From Eulemur rufifrons (lineage: Eukaryota; Chordata; Mammalia; Primates; Lemuridae), in NCBI RefSeq assembly GCF_041146395.1, contig NC_090999.1, forward strand, positions 72,421,001 through 72,485,000: 64,000 nt of DNA, read 5' to 3'. Below the pieces are notes generated by a model. That model did not search any database and was not told the origin of the DNA. It saw only the letters and a program-made list of their open reading frames with translations. The first letter of the stretch is position 1, and each line of letters opens with the position of its first letter. Positions 1 through 11,119 of the stretch are shown here, one piece after another. A program made the translations under genes and the position numbers.

Positions 1-44
1 GGGAGAGCTGAGGCATAGGCACTGGAAAAGTACCAGTCAGAAAG

Positions 45-269
45 ACAGGAGGAGATCCAGGGAGGCTGGAGGAGGAGTAAGTAGAATGTATTTACTATAC
101 ATGAAGTGGAATTGGGTCACCATAAAAGTCCTTATCCACATTATCTTCACATTAAGTAGGTTGAGGAGGAGAAAGAGGTCTTGCTATCTCAGGGGTGACA
201 GAGGCAGCAGAAAATCCACTTATTGGTGGAGCCTTGTAGTTCAAACCCATATTGTTAAAGGGTCAACTG
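45..269. mobile_element. Tigger3-like DNA transposon fragment (MITE)
   Basis: The stretch resembles the non-autonomous Tigger3/Tigger4-type elements: a purine-rich GAGGAGGAG block, a segment about CCATAAAAGTCCTTATCC, and a terminal GGGTCAACTG at 260-269 that matches the inner-to-outer terminal inverted repeat of this group. The left terminal repeat is not visible, so the copy is truncated or lies partly outside the window. A short open frame here (86-295) is not coding. The family name is from memory; membership of the TcMar-Tigger group is likely, the exact subfamily is not. Confidence 0.6.
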
Positions 270-429
270 CAACATTTACTACAAAAAAAAAATAAATAAA
301 TAAAGAGAACTATTATTGCTCACCTAAATAATATATAATAGATCCAAGGCTCATTCCTTCCCAACCCAAAATAAAACTAAAAGAGATGAGAAAGAATAAA
401 GATTCTACATCTAATATTTATTTAATTTA
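270..429. other. A-rich and unassigned spacer
   Basis: An A-rich run with three AAAT-type units at 282-303 follows the Tigger fragment. The rest is unassigned AT-rich sequence up to the T-rich tail of the first L1. Nothing else is recognised. Confidence 0.5.
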
Positions 430-2755
430 ATTTTTTTTATTTTAGCATATTACAGGGGTACAAATATTTAGGTTACATATATTGCCTTTGCCCTACCCAA
501 GTCAGAACTTCAAGCATGTCCATCCCCCAGACTATGTGCACTGGACCTATTAGGTGTGACTATATCCATCCCCTTCTCCTCCCCTCACCTGCCCAATAAC
601 CGATGAATATTACTACTATGTGTGCACTTAAGTGTTGATCAGTTAATATCAATTTGATGGTGAGTACATATGGTGCTTGTTTGTCCATTCTTGTGATAAT
701 TCTTAGAACGGGCTCCAGCTCTATCCAGGATAATACAAGAGATGCTTAGATCATCATTGTTTTTTGTGGCTGAATAGAACTCCATGGTATACATATATCA
801 TATTTTATTAATCTACTCATGTTTTGATAGCACTTGTGTTTTCACATCTTTGCAATTGTGAATTGTGCTGCTATAAACATTCAAGTGTGTCTTTTTTATA
901 GAATGTCTTTTTTTCCTTTGGGTAGATACCTAGTAATGGGATTGCTGGATCAAATGGTAGTTCTACTTTTAGCTCTTTGAAGTATCCCCATATTATTTTC
1001 CACAGAGGTTGTACTAGTTTGCAGTCCCACCAGCAGTGTGTAAGTTTTTCTATCTCTCCACATCCATGCCAACATTTATTATTTTGGGACTTTTTGATAA
1101 AAGCCATTCTCACTGGAGGTAAGTAATATCTCATTGTGGTTTTGATTCGCATTTCCCTGATGATTAGAGATCTTGAGCATTTTTTCATATGTTTCTTGGC
1201 CATTAGTCTGTTTTCTTTTGAAAAGTTTCTGTTCATGTCCTTTGCCCACTTTTTAGTGGTGTTGTTTGATTTGTATTCTAGCTGATTTTCCTGACATCTA
1301 TATAAATTATAGTTATCAGCCCTTTTTCAGATATGTAGCATGGAAATATATTCTACTCTTCTGTAGGTTGTCTATTTGTTCTCATGATAGTTTCCTTGGA
1401 TGTACAGAAGATTTTTAATTTGATCAGGTCCCATTTATTTATTTTTGTTGTTGCTATGACTGCCTTTGGCATCTTCTTCACAAATTCTTTGCCTAGGCCA
1501 ATGTCTATAAAAGTTTTTCCAACATTTTCTTCTAGAATTCTTATAGTTTAATGCCTTAGGTTTAAGTCTGTTAACCACTGTGATTTCATTTTTGTGAGAG
1601 GTGAGAGGTGCAGATTCTGTTTCAGTCTTCTACATGTGGCTATCCAGTTTTCCCAGCACAATTTATTGAATAAGGATTCTTTTCCCCAGTGTGTGCTTTT
1701 GTCTGCTTTGTCAAAGATAAGATGGCTATTATGAGGATGATTTTATATCTGGGTTCTCTGTTCTGTTCCATTGGTCTATATCTCTGTTCTTGAGCCAGTA
1801 CCATGCTGTTTTAGTTACTATAGGATTGTAGTATACCTTGAAGTCTGGTAAATTGATGTCTACCAATTTGTTCTTTTTGCTTAAGATTACTTTTGCTGTA
1901 AGGGGTCTTCTCTGGTTCCATATGAAGCATAGAATTATTTTTTCTAGATCTGTGAAAAATGATGTTGGTATATTAGTAGGGATTGCATTGAATCTATAGA
2001 TCACTTTGAGTAGTATAGACATTTTAACAATGTTGGTTCTGACTATCCCTGGGAATTGTATGGTTTTCCACCTATTTATATCCTCTGCTATTTCCTTCCT
2101 CAGTGTTTCATAGTTCTCTCTGCAGAGGTCTTTCACCTGCTTAGTGAAATATATGCCTAGGTATTAAATATATTCCTAGGTATTTTATTTTCTTTGTTGA
2201 CGTTGTGAAGCATATTGAGTGTTTCTTTGATTTGGTTCTCAGTTTGACTGTAGTTTGCATGTAGGAATGCTACTGATTTCTGTACATTGGTTTTGTAACC
2301 TGAGACTTCGCTGAATTTTTTTGCCAATTCCAGAAGTCTCATGGCAGAATCTTTGTGGGTTTCTTGATATGAGATCATATCATCAGCAAAGAGTAGTAGT
2401 TTGACCTCTTCTGCCCCCATTTGGATGCCCTTGATTTCCTTGTCTTGTCTGATTGCTCTGGCTAGGTCTTCCAGCACTATGTTTAATAGTAGTGTTGATA
2501 GAGGGCAACCTTCTCTCGTTGCAGTCCTAAGTGGGAATTCTTTCAATTTTTCCAATTAAGTATGATGTTGGTTGTGGGTTTGTCATCTACGGTTTTAATC
2601 ATTTTGAGGTATGTCCCATCTATGCCTAATTTGTTAAGCATTCTTATGATAAAAGGGTACTGAATTTTGTTGAATGCATTTTCTGCATCTATTAAGAGGA
2701 TCATACGGTCTTTTTTATTTCTATTTATTTGGTGAATTGCATTTGTAGGCAAATT
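430..2755 (-). mobile_element. L1 retrotransposon, 3' part of a 5'-inverted copy
   Basis: Read on the minus strand this is L1 ORF2 from the reverse transcriptase core to the stop, then the 3' UTR and a poly(A) seen as T-rich sequence at 430-443. Frames at 2543-2752, 2157-2555, 1729-2136 and 871-1236 show RT and C-terminal pieces: the RT core motif FADD in [11 protein letters not shown], and the C-terminal cysteine motif with CWHGCGEIEKLTHCWWDC. Frameshifts and stops break the frame. The 3' UTR (about 430-870) has a GCATATTACAGGGGTACAA start that I associate with strepsirrhine L1s. At 2755 the sequence switches to the opposite strand, so this is one half of an inverted insertion. The copy cannot make active protein. 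Confidence 0.9.
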
Positions 2756-3839
2756 TTAAACAATAAAAATTATACCATGCATCTTCTCAGACCACAGTGT
2801 AATAAAATTATAAATCAAGTGCAACAGAAACTCTCATCTCTACACAAAGTCATGGAAACTAAACGACCTTTTGCTGAATGATAATTGGGTTAAGGGGGAA
2901 ATTAAGATGGAAATAAAAAGATTCTTTGAACTAAATGATAAAGGAGAAAGAAGATATCAAAATCTGTGGGACACAGCTGAAGCAGTCTTGAGAGGAAAGT
3001 GTATATCTATAAATGCCTACATCCAAAAGACAGAAAGATCACAAATCAACGGTCTAATGAATTGTCTGCAAGTAATGGAAAAGAATAAGCAAACCAACCC
3101 CAAACTCAGCAGAAGAAAAGAAATAACAAAGATCAGAGCAGAAGTAAGTGAAATTGATAAAAACTATATGGAATATTAATAAAACAAAAAGTTTGTCCTT
3201 TGAAAAAAATAAAATTGACACATCTGTTACTGGGTTAATGAGAAGCAGAAAATAAGGGACTCTACTAAGCTCAATCAGGAGTGAAAAAGGAGAAATTACA
3301 ACTGATACCATGCAAATACAAAATATCACCTATGCATGCTATAAAAACCTTTATGCACATAAACTTGAAAATCTGGATGAAATGGACAGATTCTTAGAAA
3401 CCCACAGACTCCATAGGCTCAATCAGGAAAAAATAGAATTCCTGAACAGACCAATATCAAGTACCAAAACTGAAGTACCAATAAAAAAATTTTCCTAATA
3501 AAAAAGTCCTGGACCAGATGGTTTCACAGCCAAATTTTACCAGACCTAGAAAGAACTGGTGCCTATCTTGCAGAAATTATTCCACAGCATCGAGAAGGAA
3601 GGAATCCCCCCCAATATGTTTTATGAAGCCAACATTATCCTGATGCCAAAACCAGGAAAGGATGAAACAACAAAAAAGAAAACTAAAGACCAATATCCTT
3701 TATGAATATAGATACAAAATTTCTCAACAAAATCATAGCAAATCGACTTCAGGTGCTTATCAAAAAAATAATCCATCACGACCAAGTGGACATCTTCCCA
3801 GAGATGCATGGATGGTTCAACATAGACAAATCTATTAAT
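2756..3839 (+). mobile_element. Inverted 5' segment of the same L1 (ORF2 endonuclease end to RT start)
   Basis: On the plus strand this is L1 ORF2 upstream of the piece at 430-2755. Frames at 2871-3179 and 3310-3498 show typical L1 text ([35 protein letters not shown]). The segment runs to about [12 protein letters not shown] at 3800-3838. The next ORF2 codons in the family are those that begin the minus-strand half near 2752 ([14 protein letters not shown]). The two halves are therefore consecutive parts of one ORF2 joined head to head, the signature of twin priming. Target-site duplications are unclear: both flanks are A/T-rich, with only a loose TTATTTAATTT-like match. Confidence 0.88.
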
Positions 3840-4075
3840 TTATTTTTTAATTGACAGGTAAAATTATATATATTTATCATATGCAATACATTGTTCTGAA
3901 ATATGTATACATTGTGGAATGGCAAAATTAAATAAGATCTCACTTGTATGTGAAATCCAAAAAAGTTGAATTCAGAGAGTAGAATCGTAGTTTCCAAAGG
4001 CTTGGGAGATGTTAATCAAAAGATAAAAAATTTCAGTTACATAAGAATAAGTTTAAGAGATCTATTACCTCTACT
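3840..4075 (+). mobile_element. Old L1M 3' UTR fragment
   Basis: The sequence contains AATTGACAGGTAAAATTATA, then TGTATACATTGTGGAATGGC, then GTGAAATCCAAAAAAGTTGA and a TAGAATCGTAGTTTCCAAAGGC block, in the order seen at the 3' end of mammalian-wide L1M elements. It is heavily diverged, has no coding capacity and flanks the younger L1 at 430-3839. Confidence 0.65.
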
Positions 4076-4500
4076 TTTTTATGATCCTATGCTAACCATT
4101 ATTTTGATTCTATTTTAAGAAGAATTTTGGTATTTATAAATTCCATGAAATGAAAAAAAAATCAGTGGGGTGATTCTTGGTAGGAGATTGCCTCTATCCT
4201 GGGTTATAGCTGACCTAGTTTCTCCTTCATTAACACTCCACTTTATTAGAAACTTTGTGCATCTGCTATACCTTTCATATATATTACAGATACTTCTGCA
4301 TCCTAAAAATATTTTATAAGCACCTACAATGTGCCAGACATACCTCTCTGTGTTTCTTAGCCTGTAGTTGCTATCACTTTTATTTATCTCATGTGGAAGT
4401 ATAAAGTATCACTAGTGTGTCCTAAAATTAGATTTTTCTTCATTTACTGTTAATATTCTATTTATTAAAATGGATTTAATGAAAATATGTCAGATATAAC
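4076..4500. other. Unassigned AT-rich sequence
   Basis: No gene or clear repeat is seen. A short ATAAGCACCTACAATGTGCC motif near 4316-4335 resembles ancient mammalian SINE/LINE fragments but is too short to assign. Confidence 0.4.
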
Positions 4501-4958
4501 TTGTTTATTCTGCTGATTCTGAACTCTTTGCATCTGTTTACCAAGGTTCCTACTAATCCCTCTAAAGATTTAATTTGAATTCCTAAAACCTGATCTAGTC
4601 ATCTTATGGAACTTCATTTTGGTTATCTTATCCTTTCCTCTCTATATTTTCTTCAGATAAACATTTCCATCCCTATGGTTCTAATTTCTATCTATAGGTT
4701 GATAACTCTCAAATACATGTCTCCCACTGGAATTACTTCCTGCATTCCAAATACTTACTAGGTATTCATACTTGAGTGATGTCTAGGAACCACATGTTCT
4801 ACATATACTTCACTGGACCCAGTATGTTCCTCTCATGACCAACTGTATTCCTAAGGGTAATTTACAGTGCAGTTAACTAACAGGGAAAGCCAGAAGCCTA
4901 GGTGTCATTGTGTTCTCCAATCACTTTCCACTTCAGAGACGATTTTTATAAAATACTT
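4500..4958 (+). mobile_element. L2 LINE, left half, interrupted by an L1
   Basis: The text around TTGATAACTCTCAAATACAT and the following block resembles the RT region of LINE-2 on the plus strand. The matching continuation, recognisable from CACTGTTGTAGCCTTGG-like text, resumes at about 7000, beyond the L1 at 4974-6988. The copy is old and has no usable reading frame. The left boundary is approximate. Confidence 0.55.
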
Positions 4959-4973
4959 TCATTTTATCTTCTT
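4959..4973. repeat. Target-site duplication, left copy
   Basis: TCATTTTATCTTCTT here matches TCATTTTATTTCCTT at 6985-6999 with two transitions. The pair brackets the second L1 exactly at its A-tail side and at the end of its inverted segment. Confidence 0.75.
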
Positions 4974-6321
4974 TTAAAATAAATGTTTTGATTACATGAA
5001 TTACTTTTGTACAGTTTGAGTCAATGTTTTAAGTGTATCCATCACTCACATAGTGTACATTGTACCTGTTGTGTGTGAATTTACCCATCCTCTCTTCCCC
5101 CTCCCACCTGCTTGATTTCCATTGAATTTTACTACCATATGTGCACATGCGTCTTATTCTATAAGTTTCAATTTAGTAGTGAGTACATATCATTTTTTTT
5201 CTGCCATTCTTGTCATACTTCACTTACAAGGATGGTCACCACTTCCATCCAGGTTGTTACAAAAGGTATTAGTTCACTATTTTTTATGGCTGAGTGGTAC
5301 TCTATGGTATATATATATATACCACATTGTATTAAACCACTCATGTATTGATGGGCACTTGGGTTGTTTTCACATCTTTGCAACAGTGAATGGTGCTGCT
5401 ATAAACATTCTAGTGCAAGTGTCTTTTTTATAAAATGTCTTTTTCTCATTTGGGGATATAACCCAGTCATATTGCTGGGTCAAATGATAGGTCTACTTTT
5501 AGTTATTTGAGGTTATCTCCATACTACCTTCCACAGAGGTTGTATTAGTTTGCAGTCCCACCAACAGTGCATAAGTGTTTCTTTCTCTCTGAATCCATTC
5601 CAGTATCTGTTGTTTTGGGACTTTTTGATAGAAGCCATTCTCATTCCAGTTAAGATACTCTTTGTGGTTTTGATTTGCATTTTCCTGATCATTAGAGACG
5701 TTCAACGTTTTTTCATATGTTTATTGGCCAGTACTCTGTCTTCTTTTGAAAAGCTTCTGTTCATGTCTTTGCTCTCTTTTTCATGGCGTTTGGTTTTCCT
5801 TGCTGATTCACTTGAGTTCTTTGTAGATTCTAGTTATTAGCACTTTATCAGATATATAGCATCCATATATTTTCTCCCATTCTGTAGGTTGTCTATTTAC
5901 TTTATTGATTGTTTCCTTGGTTATGCAGAAGCCTTTTAATTTAATCATGTCCCATTCATTTATTTTTCTTGTTACTGCGATTGCCTTTGAAGTCGTCTTC
6001 AAAAATTCTTTGCCTATGCTGATATCTATAAGAGTTTGTCCAGCCTCTTCTTCTAGAATTCTTATAGTTTCATGCCTTAGGTTCAAGTCTGTTATCCATT
6101 GTGAATTAATTTTTTTGAGGGGTGAGAGGTGCAGATCCTGTTTCAGTCTTCTACATGTGGCTATCCAATTTTCCCAGCACAATTTATTGAATAGGGATTC
6201 TTTTCCCCAGTGTATGTTTTTCTCTGCTTTGTCAAAGATCAAATGACAATATGATGATGGTTTTATATCTGGGTTCTCTGTTCTGATCCATTGGTCTAGG
6301 TCTCTGTTCTTATGCCAGTAC
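4974..6321 (-). mobile_element. L1 retrotransposon (L1MA/L1PB-like), 3' part of a 5'-inverted copy
   Basis: On the minus strand this is L1 ORF2 C-terminal half plus 3' UTR. The frame at 5808-6329 reads [20 protein letters not shown] and continues through [10 protein letters not shown] and [17 protein letters not shown], standard for the ORF2 region after the RT domain. The 3' UTR at about 4974-5300 begins with an A-rich tail (TTTTAAAATAAATG on plus) and has the TTTGTACAGTTTGAGTCA block of L1MA-like elements. Stops and frameshifts make it defective. At 6320/6321 the sequence flips to the plus strand. Confidence 0.88.
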
Positions 6322-6988
6322 TGGACCATTTCTATTCAACATAGTGCTAGAAGTCCTAGCCAGAATAATCAAGCAAGAGAAGGAAATCAAGGGTATCCAA
6401 ATGGGGAAAGAAGAGGTCAAACTATTGTTTCTTGCTGACAATGTGATTTTATATCTAGAAAACCTCAAAGATTCTGCCACAAGACTACTGGAATTGATAA
6501 ATAATTTAGCAAAGTCTCAGGCTACAAAATCAATGTACACAAATCAGTAGCATTCCTATACACCAACAACAGTCAAGCTGAGAATCAAATTAAAGACTCA
6601 ATACCTTTCACACTTGCAACAAAGAAAATGAAATACTGAGAATATATTTAACCAAGGAGATGAAAGAGCTCTACAGGAAGAGCTGTGAAACACTGAGGAA
6701 GGAAATCACAGAAGATGTAAACAAATGAAAAAAACATATCATGCTCATGCATTGATAGAATCAACCTTGTTAAAATGTGTATACTACCCAAAGTGATTTA
6801 CACATTCAATGCAATCCCCATTAAAGTACCAATGTCATTTTTTGTAGATCTAGAAAAAATAATTCTATGGTTCATATTGAAGCAGAAAAGAGCCCAAATA
6901 GCCAATGCAACCTAAAGCAAAAAGAAAATAAGTCAGAAGGCATCACTTTACAAGATATCAAGGTATACTACAAGGCTACAGTAATCAT
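6322..6988 (+). mobile_element. Inverted 5' segment of the second L1
   Basis: On the plus strand this is ORF2 from the RT palm ([20 protein letters not shown], where the catalytic FADD has decayed to LADN) to KVYYKATVI at the end of the segment. The minus-strand half starts about 10 nt downstream of that point in ORF2 coordinates (the [10 protein letters not shown] start). It is thus a consecutive piece joined head to head. The frame at 6344-6550 is the longest open part. The segment ends inside the target-site duplication. Confidence 0.87.
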
Positions 6989-6999
6989 TTTATTTCCTT
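6985..6999. repeat. Target-site duplication, right copy
   Basis: TCATTTTATTTCCTT pairs with 4959-4973 (13 of 15 identical). It marks the far end of the L1 insertion, and L2 sequence resumes directly after it. Confidence 0.75.
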
Positions 7000-7565
7000 A
7001 ATTAGCCCTGAATTCCTTCCTTTCACTCCATTTTCACTGTTGTAGCCTTGGTTTTGAGAATGGTAATTACTCCTAGATTTCATTGCAAAATAAACTCTAC
7101 TTGGTTTTTGGCCTCCAATGCTTCCAGTGCTCTCCCAATTTTCTTTTTTTGGTAAGTTTTTTTGTAAAAAATATTTGCATATCTCATCATTATATTCCTT
7201 TGCTAAAATATTATTCTATGATTTTTTAATTTTCTCCAGAATGCAGTCTATTCCCCTGAGTATGACTAACAAGGATTTCATGTCATATGACTGTATATAA
7301 ATGTGTCATACTAAGAAAAATATTTCTCATCTCTTTTGAGGTAATCCCTTCATCACTCTAGCATGATTCCACACAACGTTAAGTATCATCTGCCCCAACC
7401 TTACTAGAATTTTTGCCTAGGCCTTGCATTTTCTTATATTTGTGGCAAACGTACCTGAAGTTCTTCTGTCAGCCTTACATGACCACCTAAAGTAGAGGTG
7501 GATAACATTCTCCTTGTGCCATTTCAGAACCAAATAAGTTTAGTATTTATTATACTTCTTGATGA
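7000..7565 (+). mobile_element. L2 LINE, right half
   Basis: Continuation of the L2 at 4500-4958. Recognisable pieces are the CACTGTTGTAGCCTTGG region and the 3' part with CAGCCTTACATGACCACC, similar to the L2 'ttccctgaccacc' block. Divergence is high and no frame survives. The small frame at 7118-7300 is not coding. Confidence 0.5.
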
Positions 7566-7568
7566 TCC

Positions 7569-7796
7569 TTCTAAATCAAGGTTTCTCAATCTTGGTACTA
7601 TTGATCAACATTTTGAATGAACAGTTCTTTGTTGTGGGGGGGGGCTTTACTATTCATTGTAGGATATTTAGCGGCATCCCTAGTCTCTGCCCAACAGCAT
7701 GATACCCCAATTATTACATCCAAGCATGTTGCCAGCTATTTCAAATGTCCCTTGGGAAACTAACATTGTCCCCAGTTGAAAACTACTGTTCTAATT
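7569..7796. mobile_element. hAT-type MITE with 8-bp duplication
   Basis: The element proper is 7577-7788. It starts CAAGGTTTCTCAATCTTGG and ends CCCAGTTGAAAACTACTG, imperfect terminal inverted repeats of the CAGTGGTTCTCAA kind used by mammalian hAT-Charlie-group MITEs. The internal text (TTCTTTGTTGTGGGGG, TAGGATATTTAGCGGCATCCC) fits a common member. Flanks TTCTAAAT (7569-7576) and TTCTAATT (7789-7796) are an 8-bp duplication with one mismatch, the expected hAT length. It has no transposase. Confidence 0.8.
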
Positions 7797-8082
7797 ATAT
7801 CTGACTTACGCCTTCCAGTATCCCTTAACACTTAATACTGTGCCTAGCCCATGAAAAGCACAACACAGATCATTGTAGTTTGAATGAATGAAAATGAATA
7901 GTCTTTTAATATGTTCTTGAATAATTTTTTCAATGACAACATCAGGCTGTATATTATTTTCCCACTATTTTTTTTAATTGTAGAATGTATATAATAGACT
8001 GCAGCTTGCCTCAGTTATGTTAAGACAAAGAAAGTCAAGAAGAAAAGTTTCACTCACCATCAAACAATCTCTGCATTGATTC

Positions 8083-8262
8083 ATATGTTAATTAGTCTAT
8101 GAATTCATTCAGTGGGTAGGTAAGTACCTACTATACTTGAACTTGGTGCTGGAGGCACAGAAATAAAGAGTATTCAGGCACAGCTCACGATCTAAAGCAG
8201 CATATAGACATATGAAGAAATAATTGCAATATAATGTAATAAGTTCTATGCTACATAAATGT
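8083..8262 (+). repeat. Ancient mammalian interspersed repeat, family not assigned
   Basis: The order of CATTCAGTGGGTAGGTAAGTACCTACTATA, GGTGCTGGAGGCACAGAAAT and the later TGTAATAAGTTCTATGCTA block matches a widespread old repeat of mammals (the 'attgagcacctactatgtgccaggcactg' type). A second piece of the same kind lies at 9130-9330. Confidence 0.5.
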
Positions 8263-8482
8263 GCAGAGTTCGAATACATTTTCAGCACAATCTTTCCTGG
8301 TCTTCAGGGTAGTTTTTTCAATACTAAAACCTGGAAGTTTTGCGCAGCCTGAGCTGGTTGTACATTTTATGTACTTTAAATTGACATCCCACTTCAAAGC
8401 AGAAAATTCCTTGTCTTTATTTTCCAGTATGATAAGATGCTTTCCTGATTGAAATTGCTTCACCTTGCCAGTTGCTTGAGGT
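8254..8482 (-). other. Unexplained 77-codon open frame
   Basis: A frame on the minus strand is open for about 77 codons before a TAG, with internal text KHLIILENKDKEFSALKWD and GCAKLPGFSIEKTTLKTR. It is preceded by an in-frame TAA and has no ATG near its start, so it would have to be an internal exon or retrocopy piece. The plus strand is open over much of the same interval, which weakens the coding case. I do not recognise a family. No adjoining splice sites stood out. Confidence 0.15.
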
Positions 8483-9129
8483 CTTTACTCACAGTTATAG
8501 TTGCATGCTACAGTGTAAAAAGCATGAATCTGAGAACCAAAATGAGATAGATTTGAATAAGACAAATCAGAAAATGGGTGTCAATTCTAAAGCATGTTAA
8601 TCACTTTATGCAGTGTATTGTCCTTATAAACTATGTTCTTGAAATTGCTGTGAATAATGTGTACAATGTGGATTGTGATAAAGGTGTTTTACACATCCTA
8701 TTGTTTAATAGTGAGGCCATGCATAGTTGGTGTGAACATGTATTTGTATGTATATATATACACATGTATACAAATGTACAGATTTTTTATTTATTGCATC
8801 TATTCAGAATATTTGATTAATTAGTTCATATTCTCTGGTCAGATAATATTAAAGCAGAAAGCATTATGTTAAATGTAAAATTAACATATGTGTGAGGAAG
8901 AGTTCTAAACTAAACTAAGTATGTTACATGGATTGATGCACTGCAACTTCACAAAACCACAGAGTTACATTATTACAAAAAGTATTTGAATCTCATACAA
9001 GCAAATGGTTCAATTTAATAATTGTTTTAGTAAGTATGTAATTGCAGAATGGCACAACTGGGAAAAATGGTATAAATTAAGTCAGATTTGAAAAGTAGAT
9101 AATAAACAAGATGGGAACACAAAAAGAAG
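8483..9129. other. Unassigned AT-rich sequence
   Basis: Nothing recognised apart from a short TA/CA-rich simple stretch near 8747-8772. The frame at 8578-8820 looks like chance. Confidence 0.4.
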
Positions 9130-9330
9130 AGAACACATCTTAATTCTCTTAAAAGGAAATTAGGAAAGGTTTCATGGAGTTGGTGGCATTTAAAATAGGC
9201 CTTGAAGGATTAAGATAACTTAAATAGATTATTAGGTGGATATTCCTTAGAAGGGGGGATTTGTGAGGGAAGAAAAAAATGTGGGAAAAAGCATGAAGAT
9301 AGGTACTCAACTATTAAGCATATTAAGTTA
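9130..9330 (+). repeat. Ancient interspersed repeat, second piece
   Basis: AGGTTTCATGGAGTTGGTGG followed by GGCCTTGAAGGATTAAG and an AAAAAGCATGAAGATAGG block resembles the downstream part of the same old repeat as 8083-8262 (the 'ggcttcctggaggaggtgacatttgagctgggccttgaaggat' type). The family name is uncertain. Confidence 0.5.
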
Positions 9331-11086
9331 ATACTAATCTTTAAGTGATTATTTAGGAATTATTTCTCAAGCCATGAAATTAAACACAAATACCAAAGCA
9401 GAAAGAGCACAGATTATTTTAGACTGAGGAAGCTGTCCTGGATTGGAATTGAGGTTACAATTTGGTGGCCTGGAAACCAATATATATAATTGTATGTGTG
9501 TGTATGCATATATAACTTCAAAGTGCTTTAATATATTGGCCAATTTTAAGGAAAAAAAAAACTGTATGCATAAGAGTTGGAAAATGCTATTGCTTCACAG
9601 GTCTGAAATGATTTAAGGCCTTTTGTGTTTGGTTGTTTGTATAACTCCTGAGTTATAAAAGTAAGCAATACGAGGTTTTATGCTTGCATGAACTTTATTG
9701 ATATATTATGCTTGGTGGCCAGCTCCACCCTGAATGTTGATTCAAACAGCGTCATTTTCAGCATCTGTTAGAAATAATGTAAATGTTGAATTTTTTAAAT
9801 TTTATCAATGGACTGAACATGTGAAAATGAATACGTAAAATATAAATTTCTGACTTTTCTTTAAAAGAATGAGAATATCTGGAAACACTAGGCTTTATGA
9901 AATGTAAAAACAGATATAGTCAAGCATCTTTGAAGCAGTCTCCTTTCCTGCTCTTTCCCTCAATTGTGATTTTCAGGAAAGAACTTCTGTGCCTTTAAAC
10001 CACATACCACCCTAGAAATTTCTAACCTAAGGAAGGGAGGGCAGAACACTGGGATCTGAACTCTGTCCTCTTCCTCTTCCTCCCAAGCCTTTCCATTTTC
10101 TACTCTTTCCTAAATACAATGTAATAAAGCATCCCACTGGGGAAAAACCTACTTGTGCTTTCTCCCAGATTTTTGCTATTGAGCAGAGAGAGCTCTATTC
10201 TAAGTGACAGTACTACTTCTCCCAAAACTTCTATGGTTTCAGTAAACCAAATATTATTTTGGTGCTTGCTCCTAGCCTTACAACAAACATCTTTTGTATT
10301 AAGTGTGGGTATCAATAATACATTTTACCAAATGCTGGAATGATGAAATTTTAAAAGATGAAGAAATTAGCAAGGGTATTAGAAGCCTTCATGTTAGGAT
10401 ATAATGACCTAGTGTCAAACAAAATAAAATTAAATAATTCTATCAGATACTGTATCTGACTGTTAATTTATTTTGTTTATATAATTTTCCTTATATTTTA
10501 CTCACATTTGCCATGATATTATGATTTTTCTATATAACAGAGACCACCACCATCACTACAATGAATATATTGCTGTATAAAATGTGCATATACTAAATAG
10601 GACTAGATTCAGGATTACTAGATAGGAAATTGCTTTGTCCTTACGCTTTTCATTTTAGAATGACAAGTGTTGCCTGAATTGTAATAATGATTAAACCTAA
10701 AATACTGATATTTGTGGAGACAAGGACTAAATTTTCAAAAGCAAAATATTGGCTGTGATAATTAATATGACATTGGCTGTTAGAAGCATTATAAATTATC
10801 TTTTAATTATTTAATATTAGTCTACAATATGGAACTCTCTTACAGTCATGCCCAAACATACTCAAAGAATATATGATTAACTCTCTGCTACATCTCCAAT
10901 ATATTCTGCTTCAAAAAATACTGTGATTGATTACAACTCTGCAAACCAATATCCTCTCACATCAAAATTCAAGTGCATTACCGTAGCACAGAAGGGTGTT
11001 ATGGCAGATGTCATCCAACTGCTTCGTAGCTGCATGATCGATGGTGCGAATGGTGATTGATGCTATTGACATGCCATGGCACCTAA

Positions 11087-11119
<33 letters not shown>

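Noticed and set aside
5122..5433. 103-codon plus-strand frame
   Set aside because: Reverse strand of the L1 3' region.
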